Source: an uncultured Alphaproteobacteria bacterium (GTDB taxonomy: Bacteria; Pseudomonadota; Alphaproteobacteria; Methylaequorales; Methylaequoraceae). Taken from it: DNA of 64,000 nt. Positions 26,345-34,474 of this stretch are shown here, piece after piece. The notes under the pieces were generated by a model. The model ran no database searches. It was not told the DNA's origin and saw nothing but the letters and a program-made list of their open reading frames with translations. The stretch is taken from contig CABZFH010000003.1 of assembly GCA_902524895.1 (NCBI GenBank), positions 1 to 64,000 on the forward strand. The letters are read 5' to 3'. The position numbers were made by a program, and so were the translations under genes. Every line of letters starts with the position of its first letter. Position 1 is the first letter of the stretch.

Positions 26345-26701
26345 TTAGTTTCCTTCATAAATACAACCGCCAATTCGAGGTCTAATTATCTCAATTTTTT
26401 TTAATTGCTTTATATCTTTTATTAATTTTTTCCAAAACCACTTAGCAATATTTTCACTCGTTGGAAATTCTAAGTCATTAATTTCGTTTAGTAGATTATG
26501 ATCAATAATATTAATCAAAGGTAAAATTAATTTGTCTAAATCCTCAAAATTAAAAACCCAACCATTTTTTTTTTTAATATTTCCCTCAATATATATAACC
26601 ATTTCATAACTATGACCATGTATTTTACTGTATTTATGTTTTTTTGGGAAACCTGGCATAAAATGAGCAGTTTCAAAAAAGTATTTTTTATAAATTATCA
26701 T
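26345..26701 (-). CDS. queD: 6-carboxytetrahydropterin synthase homologue with altered active site
   Basis: PTPS-fold protein (118 residues) of the COG0720 family. The three zinc His are kept (H of FETAHFMP, and HGH), as are the catalytic DH pair (IIDHNLL) and PTSENIA. However the catalytic Cys of the C-x3-HGH motif is Tyr (HKYSKIHGH), and the pterin-anchoring Glu of the C-terminal ET motif appears to be Arg (IIRPRIGGCIYEG). Position between queF and queE makes QueD the natural assignment; whether it still makes carboxytetrahydropterin is open. Six bases after queE. Confidence 0.85.
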   Translation of the reverse strand: MIIYKKYFFETAHFMPGFPKKHKYSKIHGHSYEMVIYIEGNIKKKNGWVFNFEDLDKLILPLINIIDHNLLNEINDLEFPTSENIAKWFWKKLIKDIKQLKKIEIIRPRIGGCIYEGN

Positions 26702-26706
26702 TTTAA

Positions 26707-27342
26707 CTAGTTTACATTTAATGTTTTATGAATCTGAAAACTAGGAAACCATGGTTTGTGTGACCTACAATAGTCTATTGTTTTCATAATATTAACTTGT
26801 TTTTTCTTATTATCATCTAAAGGCTGTAGAAAGAAATACTTAAAGTTTAGCTTTTTTAAATAGTTTAAATTAAATTTTGATTGAGGATAAATAATCTTAA
26901 GTTCATCACCTTTTTTTACTTTCCACAAGTTTAAATTTTTAGGGCTTACACATATCCAATCAAAATTTATATTTATGTCAATGGTTCCATTGGTTTCTAA
27001 TGCCACAAAAAAACCCTTTTGTTTTAAACTTTGAACTAAACTGGAGTTAGTTTGAAGCATAGGTTCTCCTCCGGTAAGCACAATAAATTTCTGAATAGCT
27101 TTATATTTTTGATTCCAAACTTGTTCTACTTTTTCAATAATTTGGTTTAATGAATAGGTACCTCCATTTTGACCGTCGGTACCCACAAAATCAGTATCAC
27201 AAAAATTGCATATAGCATTTTGTTTATCTTTTAACTTCCCATTCCACAAATTACAGCCAGCAAATCTCAAGAAAACTGCAGGTCTTCCAGTATAAAAACC
27301 CTCACCTTGTATTGAACTGAATATTTCTTTTACTTTAAACAT
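26707..27342 (-). CDS. queE: 7-carboxy-7-deazaguanine synthase
   Basis: Radical SAM enzyme that contracts the pterin ring to 7-carboxy-7-deazaguanine. The N-terminus FSSIQGEGFYTGRPAVF and the LTGGEP motif are typical. The cluster motif is the extended form C-x14-C-x2-C (GC...AICNFCDTDF), as described for Burkholderia QueE, in place of C-x3-C-x2-C. Length 211 residues. Overlaps the end of queC by eight bases and precedes queD. Confidence 0.94.
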   Translation of the reverse strand: MFKVKEIFSSIQGEGFYTGRPAVFLRFAGCNLWNGKLKDKQNAICNFCDTDFVGTDGQNGGTYSLNQIIEKVEQVWNQKYKAIQKFIVLTGGEPMLQTNSSLVQSLKQKGFFVALETNGTIDININFDWICVSPKNLNLWKVKKGDELKIIYPQSKFNLNYLKKLNFKYFFLQPLDDNKKKQVNIMKTIDYCRSHKPWFPSFQIHKTLNVN

Positions 27343-28021
27343 TTTTTTTATATTTTGTTGGGTCTTTCATGTTAGCCTCAAAAAACCCATTCAATCTTAA
27401 TAAACAAGCATCACACTCTCCACAATTAATTTTATTTTTCGGATTGTAACAACTCATAGTATATTTGAAATCAACATTATTTTTTTCCCCGGTCTCTATT
27501 ATTTCTTTTTTATTCATTTTTAAAAGAGGTGCATGAATTTTTATCTTTTGACCAAGTACTGATTGTTTTGTTGCAATGTTTGCCATCTTTTCAAACATTG
27601 AAATAAATTCTGGTCTACAATCAGGATAACCTGAATAATCTATAATGTTTACTCCAATAAAAATATTACTACACTGAAGGTATTCTGAATAGCCTAGTGC
27701 ATAAGATAAAAAAATTGTATTTCTAGCTGGAACATATGTTACTGGTATATCATTTGGAATATTACTAGAATATCTATTATTTGGAATTTCAATATTATCG
27801 GTGAGAGCAGAACCACCAAAAAAATCAATTTTAAAAACCTTATAATATTTTACTTTTTGAAGAAAAACTTGTTTTTTTGCGTAAAAAAGTTCACTTTTAT
27901 GTCTTTGACCGTAATCAAAAGAAATACAATAGGGTATAAAACCATTTTTGATTGCTATGGAAAGTACGACTGATGAATCTAATCCGCCACTTAAAAGTAC
28001 TACTGCTTTTTCTTTTTTCAT
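27335..28021 (-). CDS. queC: 7-cyano-7-deazaguanine synthase
   Basis: ATP-dependent enzyme that turns 7-carboxy-7-deazaguanine and ammonia into preQ0. The PP-loop LLSGGLDSSV is at residues 9-18 and the zinc site is complete near the C-terminus (SCYNPKNKINCGECDACLLR, ligands C-x8-C-x2-C-x2-C). Length 228 residues. First of the minus-strand queC-queE-queD operon; divergent from queG across 42 bases with no clear preQ1 riboswitch. Confidence 0.95.
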   Translation of the reverse strand: MKKEKAVVLLSGGLDSSVVLSIAIKNGFIPYCISFDYGQRHKSELFYAKKQVFLQKVKYYKVFKIDFFGGSALTDNIEIPNNRYSSNIPNDIPVTYVPARNTIFLSYALGYSEYLQCSNIFIGVNIIDYSGYPDCRPEFISMFEKMANIATKQSVLGQKIKIHAPLLKMNKKEIIETGEKNNVDFKYTMSCYNPKNKINCGECDACLLRLNGFFEANMKDPTKYKKNV

Positions 28022-28063
28022 AATATAGTTTCAATTTTTATAAATAATATTTATTTAAATGAA

Positions 28064-29188
28064 ATGGACAATAAAAAAAAACTTATTATTAAAAAGGCTT
28101 ATGAATTAGGCTTTGAAGTTATTGGATTTACTAAACCAAAAATTGCATCAACTGATCAAAATAACCTAACGGAATTTTTGGAAAATAATCTATTTGGACA
28201 TATGAAATGGTTAGAAAGACATGCTAATAAAAAAAAAAAACCTCATAAATTATGGTCGCAAGTAAAAACTATTATTGTCCTAGGTTTAAATTATGCTCCT
28301 CAAGAAAATCCTTTAAATAAAAACTTATTTAAAAATAATGCAAACATAAGTGTTTATGCTTCAAATAAAGATTATCATAATGTAATTAAAAAAAAATTAT
28401 TATATTTTAAAGAATGGTTAAAATGTTTCCTAGATATCGATTCAAAATATTTTGTTGATTCTGCTCCAGTATTTGAAAAACCTCTAGCTCAAAGTTCAGG
28501 CTTGGGCTGGCAAGGAAAGCACACTAATTTAGTTTCAAAAAAGTTTGGTTCATGGTTATTCTTGTCTGAAATTTTCTTACCAATAAAGTTTGAATCTGAT
28601 AAAAGTGAAATTGATCATTGTGGTTCATGTGTCGATTGTCTTGATGTTTGCCCAACAAATGCTTTTATAGACTCTCATAAAATTGATGCTAGAAAGTGTA
28701 TTTCGTATCTCACTATAGAGCACAAAGGACCTTTTCCAATAAGTCTTAGAGATAAAATTGGAAATAAAATTTATGGGTGTGACGATTGTTTAGCTGTTTG
28801 TCCTTGGAATAAATTTAAAAACGTTACCATTCACAAAGAATTGATTGCAAAGACTAAAAATGAGAATTACAAAATTTTTGATTTGCTTAACCTAAAGGAA
28901 ACTCAATTTAAAGAAAAATTTAAAGAGTCGCCAATTTTAAGGATTGGATGGAAAAGATTTATGCGAAATGTTTTGATAGCAGCTGGTAATAGTAATAATA
29001 GAAGATTAATCTTTAAAATTAAAAAACTATTATTTAGCAAAGAAGCGCTTGTAAGAGGCACTGCAATTTGGTCTTTGGGAAAATTAATGAATAAAAAAGA
29101 AATAAGTTTTCTTAAAGAATCAAAGATATTAAGTTCAGAAAAAAATAAATATGTTTTATTTGAGTGGAAGTTATTTAAAACTTTATAA
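28064..29188 (+). CDS. queG: Epoxyqueuosine reductase (cobalamin-dependent)
   Basis: Last step of queuosine synthesis: reduces epoxyqueuosine in tRNA using cobalamin and two 4Fe-4S clusters. Cluster ligands: CGSCVDCLDVCPT and GCDDCLAVCPW; the RKCISYLTIEHKG stretch between them is the family signature. A HEAT-like tail (about 300-374) includes ALVRGTAIWSLGKL, which helps bind tRNA. Length 374 residues. It needs B12, so the cell must make or import cobalamin; no such genes are in the window. Overlaps the convergent hydrolase gene by 14 bases. Confidence 0.94.
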   Translation: MDNKKKLIIKKAYELGFEVIGFTKPKIASTDQNNLTEFLENNLFGHMKWLERHANKKKKPHKLWSQVKTIIVLGLNYAPQENPLNKNLFKNNANISVYASNKDYHNVIKKKLLYFKEWLKCFLDIDSKYFVDSAPVFEKPLAQSSGLGWQGKHTNLVSKKFGSWLFLSEIFLPIKFESDKSEIDHCGSCVDCLDVCPTNAFIDSHKIDARKCISYLTIEHKGPFPISLRDKIGNKIYGCDDCLAVCPWNKFKNVTIHKELIAKTKNENYKIFDLLNLKETQFKEKFKESPILRIGWKRFMRNVLIAAGNSNNRRLIFKIKKLLFSKEALVRGTAIWSLGKLMNKKEISFLKESKILSSEKNKYVLFEWKLFKTL

Positions 29189-30122
29189 TTTCTTTTAGCG
29201 CAGTGAAAAGATTACTCATTATCCCCTCATCAGACGAAGAGTGCCCAGCAGTATTAACAAATTTTATTTTTGAGTTTTTCCAACCTTCGGTTAATTTAAA
29301 TGCATTTACTGGCGGACAAATTAGGTCATATCTACCTTGAACAACATATCCAGGAATATTAGAAATCTTATTTACATTATTTAAAATATAATTATCTTCA
29401 ATAAAAAATTTATTTTTTATAAAATATGTTTCCATAAAAGGAGAATTTGGCATTCCTTCCCTATTTTTAATTAAATCAAGTTTTTCAAATTTATGACTAT
29501 CAGGATTTATTTGAGATAAAATTCTTTCATAATCGTGCCAAACCCAAGAATGTAAGTGAGAGTTTTCTATGTGTATTTTTTTAACATAAGAGTTAATTGG
29601 ATCAGTCTGATCATTAATATCTAAAAAATTTATAAATTCCTTAAATAGCTCCGGCGCGAAGTTTTTTGGTGCATCTACAAATGCCCACTGAATTTCACTC
29701 ATCATACCCAAAAATACTGATCTTAGAACAATACCCAAAACATTTTCAGGATGAGATATTGCGTAGCATAGTGCTAAAGTTGCACCCCATGATCCTCCGA
29801 CTACTAAAAATTTATCTATATTTAAAAAATCTCTAATTTTTTCAATATCATTAACTAAAGTCTGAGTATTATTTTTTTCAGTTGTTCTGTACGGTTTGCT
29901 TTTACCACAGCCTCTTTGATCATAAATTATTGATTTAAAAGTTTTTGGATCAAACAGCCCATGATGTTCACTCCTACAATGACCTCCGGGACCACCGTGG
30001 AGAAAAATTACAGGGATGCCATCTTTTTTTCCACTTATCTCCATATATATACTATTGCCATCGCCTACATCGAGGTTATACATTTCGGGAAGACTAGAAT
30101 GTGAAAAAAAATTATTTTTCAT
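29175..30122 (-). CDS. pip: Prolyl aminopeptidase-like alpha/beta hydrolase
   Basis: Serine hydrolase of the proline iminopeptidase (S33) family, cleaving N-terminal proline from peptides. The oxyanion motif HGGPGGHCRSEHHGLFD and DQRGCGKSKPY are typical; nucleophile Ser lies in GGSWGATLAL near residue 110; acid and His are in GRYDLICPP and AGHSSSD. At 315 residues it is the expected length. No signal peptide is seen, so it is cytoplasmic. Overlaps queG tail to tail. Confidence 0.88.
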   Translation of the reverse strand: MKNNFFSHSSLPEMYNLDVGDGNSIYMEISGKKDGIPVIFLHGGPGGHCRSEHHGLFDPKTFKSIIYDQRGCGKSKPYRTTEKNNTQTLVNDIEKIRDFLNIDKFLVVGGSWGATLALCYAISHPENVLGIVLRSVFLGMMSEIQWAFVDAPKNFAPELFKEFINFLDINDQTDPINSYVKKIHIENSHLHSWVWHDYERILSQINPDSHKFEKLDLIKNREGMPNSPFMETYFIKNKFFIEDNYILNNVNKISNIPGYVVQGRYDLICPPVNAFKLTEGWKNSKIKFVNTAGHSSSDEGIMSNLFTALKEIIKF

Positions 30123-30157
30123 TAGTTTTTAATTCTATAAAATATATATTAAGTGTT

Positions 30158-30607
30158 ATGAAGTTTGAAACCCTTAATGAACTTATTTTAGCTCTAATAC
30201 TTTGGATAACAACTTATACTAATTATCCTGAACCTCAAAATCAAATTATAATTCAATCTATTGATCAAAAAGAACTTAGTGAACTGGCCTGTGGTAGACC
30301 ATGTGAGATAATGGCTTACACTCCCATGAATGAAAAAAGTAAGATTTACCTCATAAAGGAGCTTGACCCGTTAAATGATGTATGTCATCAAGGTATTCTT
30401 CTTCACGAAATCATTCATGTCATACAAGAGGAAAACAATTTTGCTTCTAATTATGAAGATAAAACAAAAAAACATCTTAGAGAAATGAATGCTCTAGTAA
30501 ATCACAATATATTTTTAAGTCATCACGGAAAAAAGATTTTATATAGTAATGGATTTGCAGCAAAGTTTAAAAAAAATAAAAACACTATTAACGATTTATA
30601 TTGTTAA
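30158..30607 (+). CDS. Unknown protein with HExxH motif
   Basis: I do not recognise the family. The 149-residue product has a short hydrophobic stretch near the N-terminus (about 8-20) and a zinc-protease-like HEIIHVIQE motif near residue 88-96, preceded by a Cys-containing segment (LACGRPCEIMAYTP). The pattern suggests a small secreted or membrane-attached metallopeptidase or a degenerate one; a third zinc ligand is not evident. I use the ATG at 30158; an upstream GTG at 30101 would overlap the divergent hydrolase start. Convergent with the DsbA-like gene, one base apart. Confidence 0.6.
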   Translation: MKFETLNELILALILWITTYTNYPEPQNQIIIQSIDQKELSELACGRPCEIMAYTPMNEKSKIYLIKELDPLNDVCHQGILLHEIIHVIQEENNFASNYEDKTKKHLREMNALVNHNIFLSHHGKKILYSNGFAAKFKKNKNTINDLYC

Positions 30608-30608
30608 A

Positions 30609-31325
30609 TTATTTTTTCTTTAATAAGGATTTTAACATACCCTTGCCTACAAAACCTGATATTAGTTCATTTTCAATCACGTATGCTGGAGTCCCACTAA
30701 TACCAATTTTGTTAGCTATTTCTAAGTTTTGTTCTAATTTAAGATTTATATCTTCACTTTGAGATAAGACTTGTATTTTTTCAAAACTGATTTTTTTACG
30801 CTTAAAAAATGACTCAATACCCTTTTGATCAATTTTTTTTAGATTGAAAATATAGTCATGAAATTCTAAAAATAATGAATTATTTTTTTTACCAAGAGCC
30901 AAAGATAGCTTAGCGAGATATGTTGACTGCTTGGATAGAATAGGAAGGTTTTTGTAAATAACTTTAATATCTCTTTTTTGGTCTAATAAATCCATTATCT
31001 CTTTGTGAGCTCTTTTACAATAACCACAATTATAATCAAAGAATTCAACAATTATTTTTTCAGCGTTGGGGTTACCGTCAAATAAATTATAATCAGGTGA
31101 TTGAATTAAAGTAGTATTATTTTTCAAATACTCTTTTTGTCTGCTGAGTAATTCTATTTCCTTTTTTTTTTCAAAATCATTCAAGGACTTAATTATTATT
31201 TCAGGATTATTGAGAATAAAATCTTCTAAATCCTCAACGGTTAAATTTTTTGCTAACAAATTGTTGTTAAATATAAAAGAAAAAAAAATTACTGAATATA
31301 GTATATTTAGAAACATATTGAACAT
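30609..31325 (-). CDS. DsbA/Com1-like thiol-disulfide oxidoreductase
   Basis: Secreted thioredoxin-fold protein: signal peptide about residues 1-25 (ending LLAKN), an N-terminal helical dimerisation-type segment (DLEDFILNNPEIIIKSL) as in DsbG/ScsC/Com1 proteins, then the active site FDYNCGYCKRAH near 95-106 and the cis-proline loop GISGTPAYVI near 210. Length 238 residues. It likely forms or shuffles disulfides in periplasmic proteins; oxidase versus isomerase role cannot be told. No DsbB is nearby. Confidence 0.88.
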   Translation of the reverse strand: MFNMFLNILYSVIFFSFIFNNNLLAKNLTVEDLEDFILNNPEIIIKSLNDFEKKKEIELLSRQKEYLKNNTTLIQSPDYNLFDGNPNAEKIIVEFFDYNCGYCKRAHKEIMDLLDQKRDIKVIYKNLPILSKQSTYLAKLSLALGKKNNSLFLEFHDYIFNLKKIDQKGIESFFKRKKISFEKIQVLSQSEDINLKLEQNLEIANKIGISGTPAYVIENELISGFVGKGMLKSLLKKK

Positions 31326-31371
31326 TGATAAATTAATACTTTAATTCAAAAATGTAAATAGGATAATTTTG

Positions 31372-33174
31372 CTAAGTTACATCCTCTAACATTTTCAAAA
31401 AATCACTAGCAAATTGTTTTGAATCAAATAGTTTTTGTTTGTTAGGGTTTTTTCTTAATGACTTTTTGTAAAGATATAAATTTTTGTCATTACAAAATTT
31501 TTTTGCTTTAAAAATATAATCTTCAATATCATTTGCTATCCAATCATTACATTTTAGTACACTATTGATACTTTCTCCACATCTAAACATATGAGATTCA
31601 TTTTTCATTGTCAAAATAGGTATATTGAAAAAGGATGCTTCAAACGATGTAGTTCCACCGTTGTAAGGAAAAGTATCTAAATAAATGTCAATTTCATTAA
31701 ACGATTCTAAATATATCTTCCTATTTTTACATCGATTAAAGATAATTCTATTTTTTTCTATTCCTCTTTTCTCAAAAAAATTTTTTATTATCATTTCATC
31801 GTAAGGTGAATAATGCTTATTGTTAAATTGCAAATAACTTGTTTGACTAAACCTCATAATTTCGCACCATGAATTTAATAAAATTATATTAAGTTTTTCA
31901 GGTCTTTGAACACAGCCAAAAATTACATAATCTCTTTTTTGTGGTTGATCGACTAAATTTTTATTTAACTCTGATTTTGAATATACGCACCAGGAATTTG
32001 GTAAATTATAAATCTTCTCTGTAAAATTGTGCTGATCCTTGATTGGACTAGCAATTTCATCACCAATAATATAATCCATTTCCTTGAGTCCAGTTGATGC
32101 TAACCAGCCAGCCCATGAAGCCTGCAATCTACAAGGCTTGAATTTATACAATTCTATTCTATTTTTAGGAGCAAAACCTGATAAATCAATTAACATATCA
32201 TTTTTGTCATTAAAAATTTGCTGAGCAAGTTCTTCATTAGATTTTTTTCCTACCAATTTCCAATTTGTGAAATCAGATATTAAACTTGATATATGATCTT
32301 TATAAAAACTAGTTGAATAAATATTAATTGATAATTTTTTTGAAATTTCTGGTATAAAATCTTTTAAAAAATAACCTATTGGGTGTTGTCTAATATCAGG
32401 GGAAATAAATCCAATATTAAATTTTTTTTTTTGTAGTTTTGGGAAATTAAAAGAAGATATTTTTTTTTGATTTTTGGAATAAAAAGCTGTCAAATTTTTG
32501 TATCTTTGAAATTCTCCATTATAACAATAACCTCTTAAAACTGCCTGAAGGTATTCTGAGTTCAAAGGGTCTAAAATTAACATTTTTTTAAAATAAATTT
32601 CAGCAAAGAAATATCTCCTTACTTTTAAAAAAAACTTTCCTAAAGTTTCAAAAAGTAAAATCTTATCAACATTTAATTTCAACGCTTTTTTTAATAGTTT
32701 CAAAGCTTCGATATATTTATTATTTTTTACTAAAATTTTTGAAGCATTGATATAAGATGGAGCAAATCTGTGATTTATATTAATTGCCATCATGTAGTTT
32801 TTTAATGATTCATCATAATTAAAAATTTCCATATATAAATTGCCTAGGTTAAAGTAAGTAAGATGATTCTTTTCTAACTTTAATGACTTTTTAAAATAAT
32901 TTAAGGCTAATTTATAATCATATGTATTCTTAAGCGATATAGCTAAGTTATTGTAAATTATAGTAGAAAAAAAATTTTTTTTAATACATTTTTGACAAAA
33001 AACTATAGCCTTATCATATTTTCCAGAAAGAACTAAAACATTACTTTTCATATTCAGTAATTTGATATGATTTGGAAAAATTTCAATTAATTGAGATAAT
33101 TTATTTAGAGACAGACAAAAGTTTTTATTTAAAATGTCAGAGTTTATTTCCTCTATGATCTGTCTGTTTAACAA
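31372..33174 (-). CDS. TPR protein with SPINDLY-type (GT41) O-GlcNAc transferase domain
   Basis: About residues 1-235 form six or so TPR repeats (for example ALNYFKKSLKLEKNHLTYFNLG, A/G-x-P pattern). The C-terminal half (about 250-600) matches the two Rossmann lobes of O-GlcNAc transferase: FNIGFISPDIRQHPIGYFLK with the conserved His, LIDLSGFAPKNR, CRLQASWAGWLASTG and FPYNGGTTSFEASFFNIPILT. Such proteins glycosylate proteins on Ser/Thr in the cytoplasm, but the target and sugar are unknown here. Start is probably TTG at 33174, with AGAGG upstream. It lies just downstream of tRNA-Leu. Confidence 0.87.
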   Translation of the reverse strand: MLNRQIIEEINSDILNKNFCLSLNKLSQLIEIFPNHIKLLNMKSNVLVLSGKYDKAIVFCQKCIKKNFFSTIIYNNLAISLKNTYDYKLALNYFKKSLKLEKNHLTYFNLGNLYMEIFNYDESLKNYMMAININHRFAPSYINASKILVKNNKYIEALKLLKKALKLNVDKILLFETLGKFFLKVRRYFFAEIYFKKMLILDPLNSEYLQAVLRGYCYNGEFQRYKNLTAFYSKNQKKISSFNFPKLQKKKFNIGFISPDIRQHPIGYFLKDFIPEISKKLSINIYSTSFYKDHISSLISDFTNWKLVGKKSNEELAQQIFNDKNDMLIDLSGFAPKNRIELYKFKPCRLQASWAGWLASTGLKEMDYIIGDEIASPIKDQHNFTEKIYNLPNSWCVYSKSELNKNLVDQPQKRDYVIFGCVQRPEKLNIILLNSWCEIMRFSQTSYLQFNNKHYSPYDEMIIKNFFEKRGIEKNRIIFNRCKNRKIYLESFNEIDIYLDTFPYNGGTTSFEASFFNIPILTMKNESHMFRCGESINSVLKCNDWIANDIEDYIFKAKKFCNDKNLYLYKKSLRKNPNKQKLFDSKQFASDFLKMLEDVT

Positions 33175-33221
33175 CTTTAAAACCTCTCAGAGTCTTAATG
33201 CAAATTAAAGACCAGTTATTG

Positions 33222-33238
33222 CAAAAACTATGTTTTTG
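33222..33238 (-). terminator. Possible weak hairpin at the 3' end of tRNA-Leu
   Basis: A perfect inverted repeat, CAAAAAC-TAT-GTTTTTG, starts at the CCA end of the tRNA and ends in T residues on the minus strand. It could act as a weak terminator after the tRNA, or be chance in an AT-rich region. Confidence 0.3.
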
Positions 33239-33323
33239 GTGCGCTCGGTCGGACTTGAACCGACAAGGGACGAATCCCGCTGGATTTTAAGTCCAGTCTG
33301 TTTACCAATTTCAGCACGAGCGC
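33237..33323 (-). tRNA. tRNA-Leu (anticodon TAA)
   Basis: Read on the minus strand, the 87-base sequence folds as a class II tRNA: acceptor stem GCGCTCG/CGAGCGC with discriminator A and encoded CCA; anticodon stem CTGGA/TCCAG around loop CTTAAAA (anticodon TAA); an extended variable arm (GCGGGATTCGTCCCTT region); and T arm GTCGG-TTCAAGT-CCGAC. Leucine identity follows from the anticodon and the long variable arm. A TATAAT box lies 12 bases upstream. Confidence 0.96.
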
Positions 33324-33334
33324 TCAAAAAAATC

Positions 33335-33340
33335 ATTATA
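33335..33340 (-). promoter_or_regulatory. -10 box for tRNA-Leu
   Basis: On the minus strand the hexamer TATAAT lies 12 bases before the 5' end of the tRNA, a good place for a sigma-70 -10 element. No convincing -35 hexamer is found at 16-18 bases upstream. Confidence 0.4.
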
Positions 33341-33424
33341 AGATTTGACATTTTTGTAATGCTATAAAGAAAAAATCAAACTATAATTTCATTATTACAG
33401 AATCCCACGTTTTAATCAAATCTC

Positions 33425-33649
33425 TCAATCTTTATTAGTTGCAATAGTGATCAGCTCTTTAGATATTCTTTCAGCATTTGATTCCAACCATTCTTTTACT
33501 TCTTGTCTTATGATTTCACTTTCAATATCTTTTTTTGTTTTTCTAAAAGGTTTTTCGTTTTTGTTATCAAATTTGTCTTCTGGTTTATTGCTATCTAGAT
33601 TTAAAAAAGTTTTAACATCTTGAATAATTTTTTCATTCTTTTTTTTCAT
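33425..33649 (-). CDS. Small unknown protein, possible PopZ/DUF2497-like tail
   Basis: A 74-residue, highly charged protein. The first two thirds are Lys/Asn/Asp-rich and probably disordered; the end (IESEIIRQEVKEWLESNAERISKELI) is an amphipathic helix with a WLxxNAxRI pattern that faintly resembles the C-terminal oligomerisation region of alphaproteobacterial DUF2497/PopZ proteins. That resemblance is only by eye. It overlaps the stop of the upstream gene by one base, suggesting translational coupling. Confidence 0.5.
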   Translation of the reverse strand: MKKKNEKIIQDVKTFLNLDSNKPEDKFDNKNEKPFRKTKKDIESEIIRQEVKEWLESNAERISKELITIATNKD

Positions 33650-34113
33650 TAAATTGTTCTCTCCTTTGACTTGATTTTGTTATTGATTGATGTGAGAAGA
33701 GAATCAATGTTTACATCAATATCAATATTATCCGATTTTAAATTTAAATCTTTATTTTTAATCTTGGTTTCAATACCATTTCGGATCTCATTAAAAACTT
33801 GATTATTTCTCTGACTGCCGAAGTCAAGTATTTTTTTTCCTAAATTTATGCTTACAACATTAGCTATTTTGTTAGTATTTTTGATATAAAGTTCTTTACT
33901 AATAAGTTCTTGGAAATACAATTCTTTAAGAGCTTGTAATTTTTTTTCACTGTCCTCAAGAAAACAATATATTTTGTCATCGTAAGTATTAATTTTTTTA
34001 AAATTAAATATTTTTTTAGTTTTAGGTCTTTTTGAACTTAAAAAACCGAGGTAAAATATTAAAGCTATTATGTAAAATGCCATGGGAAAAATTTCATTTG
34101 AAATTGTAGTCAT
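33649..34113 (-). CDS. Unknown single-span membrane protein
   Basis: I do not recognise it. The 154-residue product has one membrane segment (about residues 9-27, FPMAFYIIALIFYLGFL) followed by a basic patch and a long helical, charged cytoplasmic part. Its ATG start is 50 bases from the divergent small gene at 34164, and its stop is coupled to the next small gene. The pair may act together at the membrane, but that is inference. Confidence 0.55.
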   Translation of the reverse strand: MTTISNEIFPMAFYIIALIFYLGFLSSKRPKTKKIFNFKKINTYDDKIYCFLEDSEKKLQALKELYFQELISKELYIKNTNKIANVVSINLGKKILDFGSQRNNQVFNEIRNGIETKIKNKDLNLKSDNIDIDVNIDSLLTSINNKIKSKERTI

Positions 34114-34163
34114 AACATTTTATACATTTAAAATGTAGAAAAATATATACAAAAAGAAAAATC

Positions 34164-34454
34164 ATGACAAAAAAAAGAGATTTAGAAATAGTTATTAAAT
34201 CAATACTTCGTCTAATTGATGAAGCTAAAAATTTGGAAAATAAAATTGCGGATTGTTCACCGCAAAAAAATTTAGAATTTACACCTCAAATAAATTCAAC
34301 AAAATCAGAGTTAAAATCCTATTCAGATTGGTCTGGAAAAAAATTTATAAATAGTAAAAATCAAACAAAAGAATATAAGTTAGATAAAAAAATAGAAAAT
34401 ACATTTAAGAACGAATTCAACAAATGGATTCAAGTAAATCAAAAAAATTCTTAG
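34164..34454 (+). CDS. Small unknown protein
   Basis: A 96-residue, lysine-rich, soluble protein without recognisable motifs; the first 30 residues (IVIKSILRLIDEAKNLENK) look like a coiled-coil helix. A clear ATG start with AAAGAAAAA upstream and a position between two divergent/convergent genes support it as real. It is convergent with the CinA-like gene, 20 bases apart. Confidence 0.45.
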   Translation: MTKKRDLEIVIKSILRLIDEAKNLENKIADCSPQKNLEFTPQINSTKSELKSYSDWSGKKFINSKNQTKEYKLDKKIENTFKNEFNKWIQVNQKNS

Positions 34455-34474
34455 TTAATAAACTTTTTAATTTA

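Noticed and set aside
28022-28063. preQ1 riboswitch upstream of queC or queG
   Set aside because: The 42-base gap is too short and shows no pseudoknot-like C-rich and A-rich pairing.
33175-33424. Island boundary at the tRNA-Leu gene
   Set aside because: No integrase, no repeated tRNA 3' end and no change of composition nearby.
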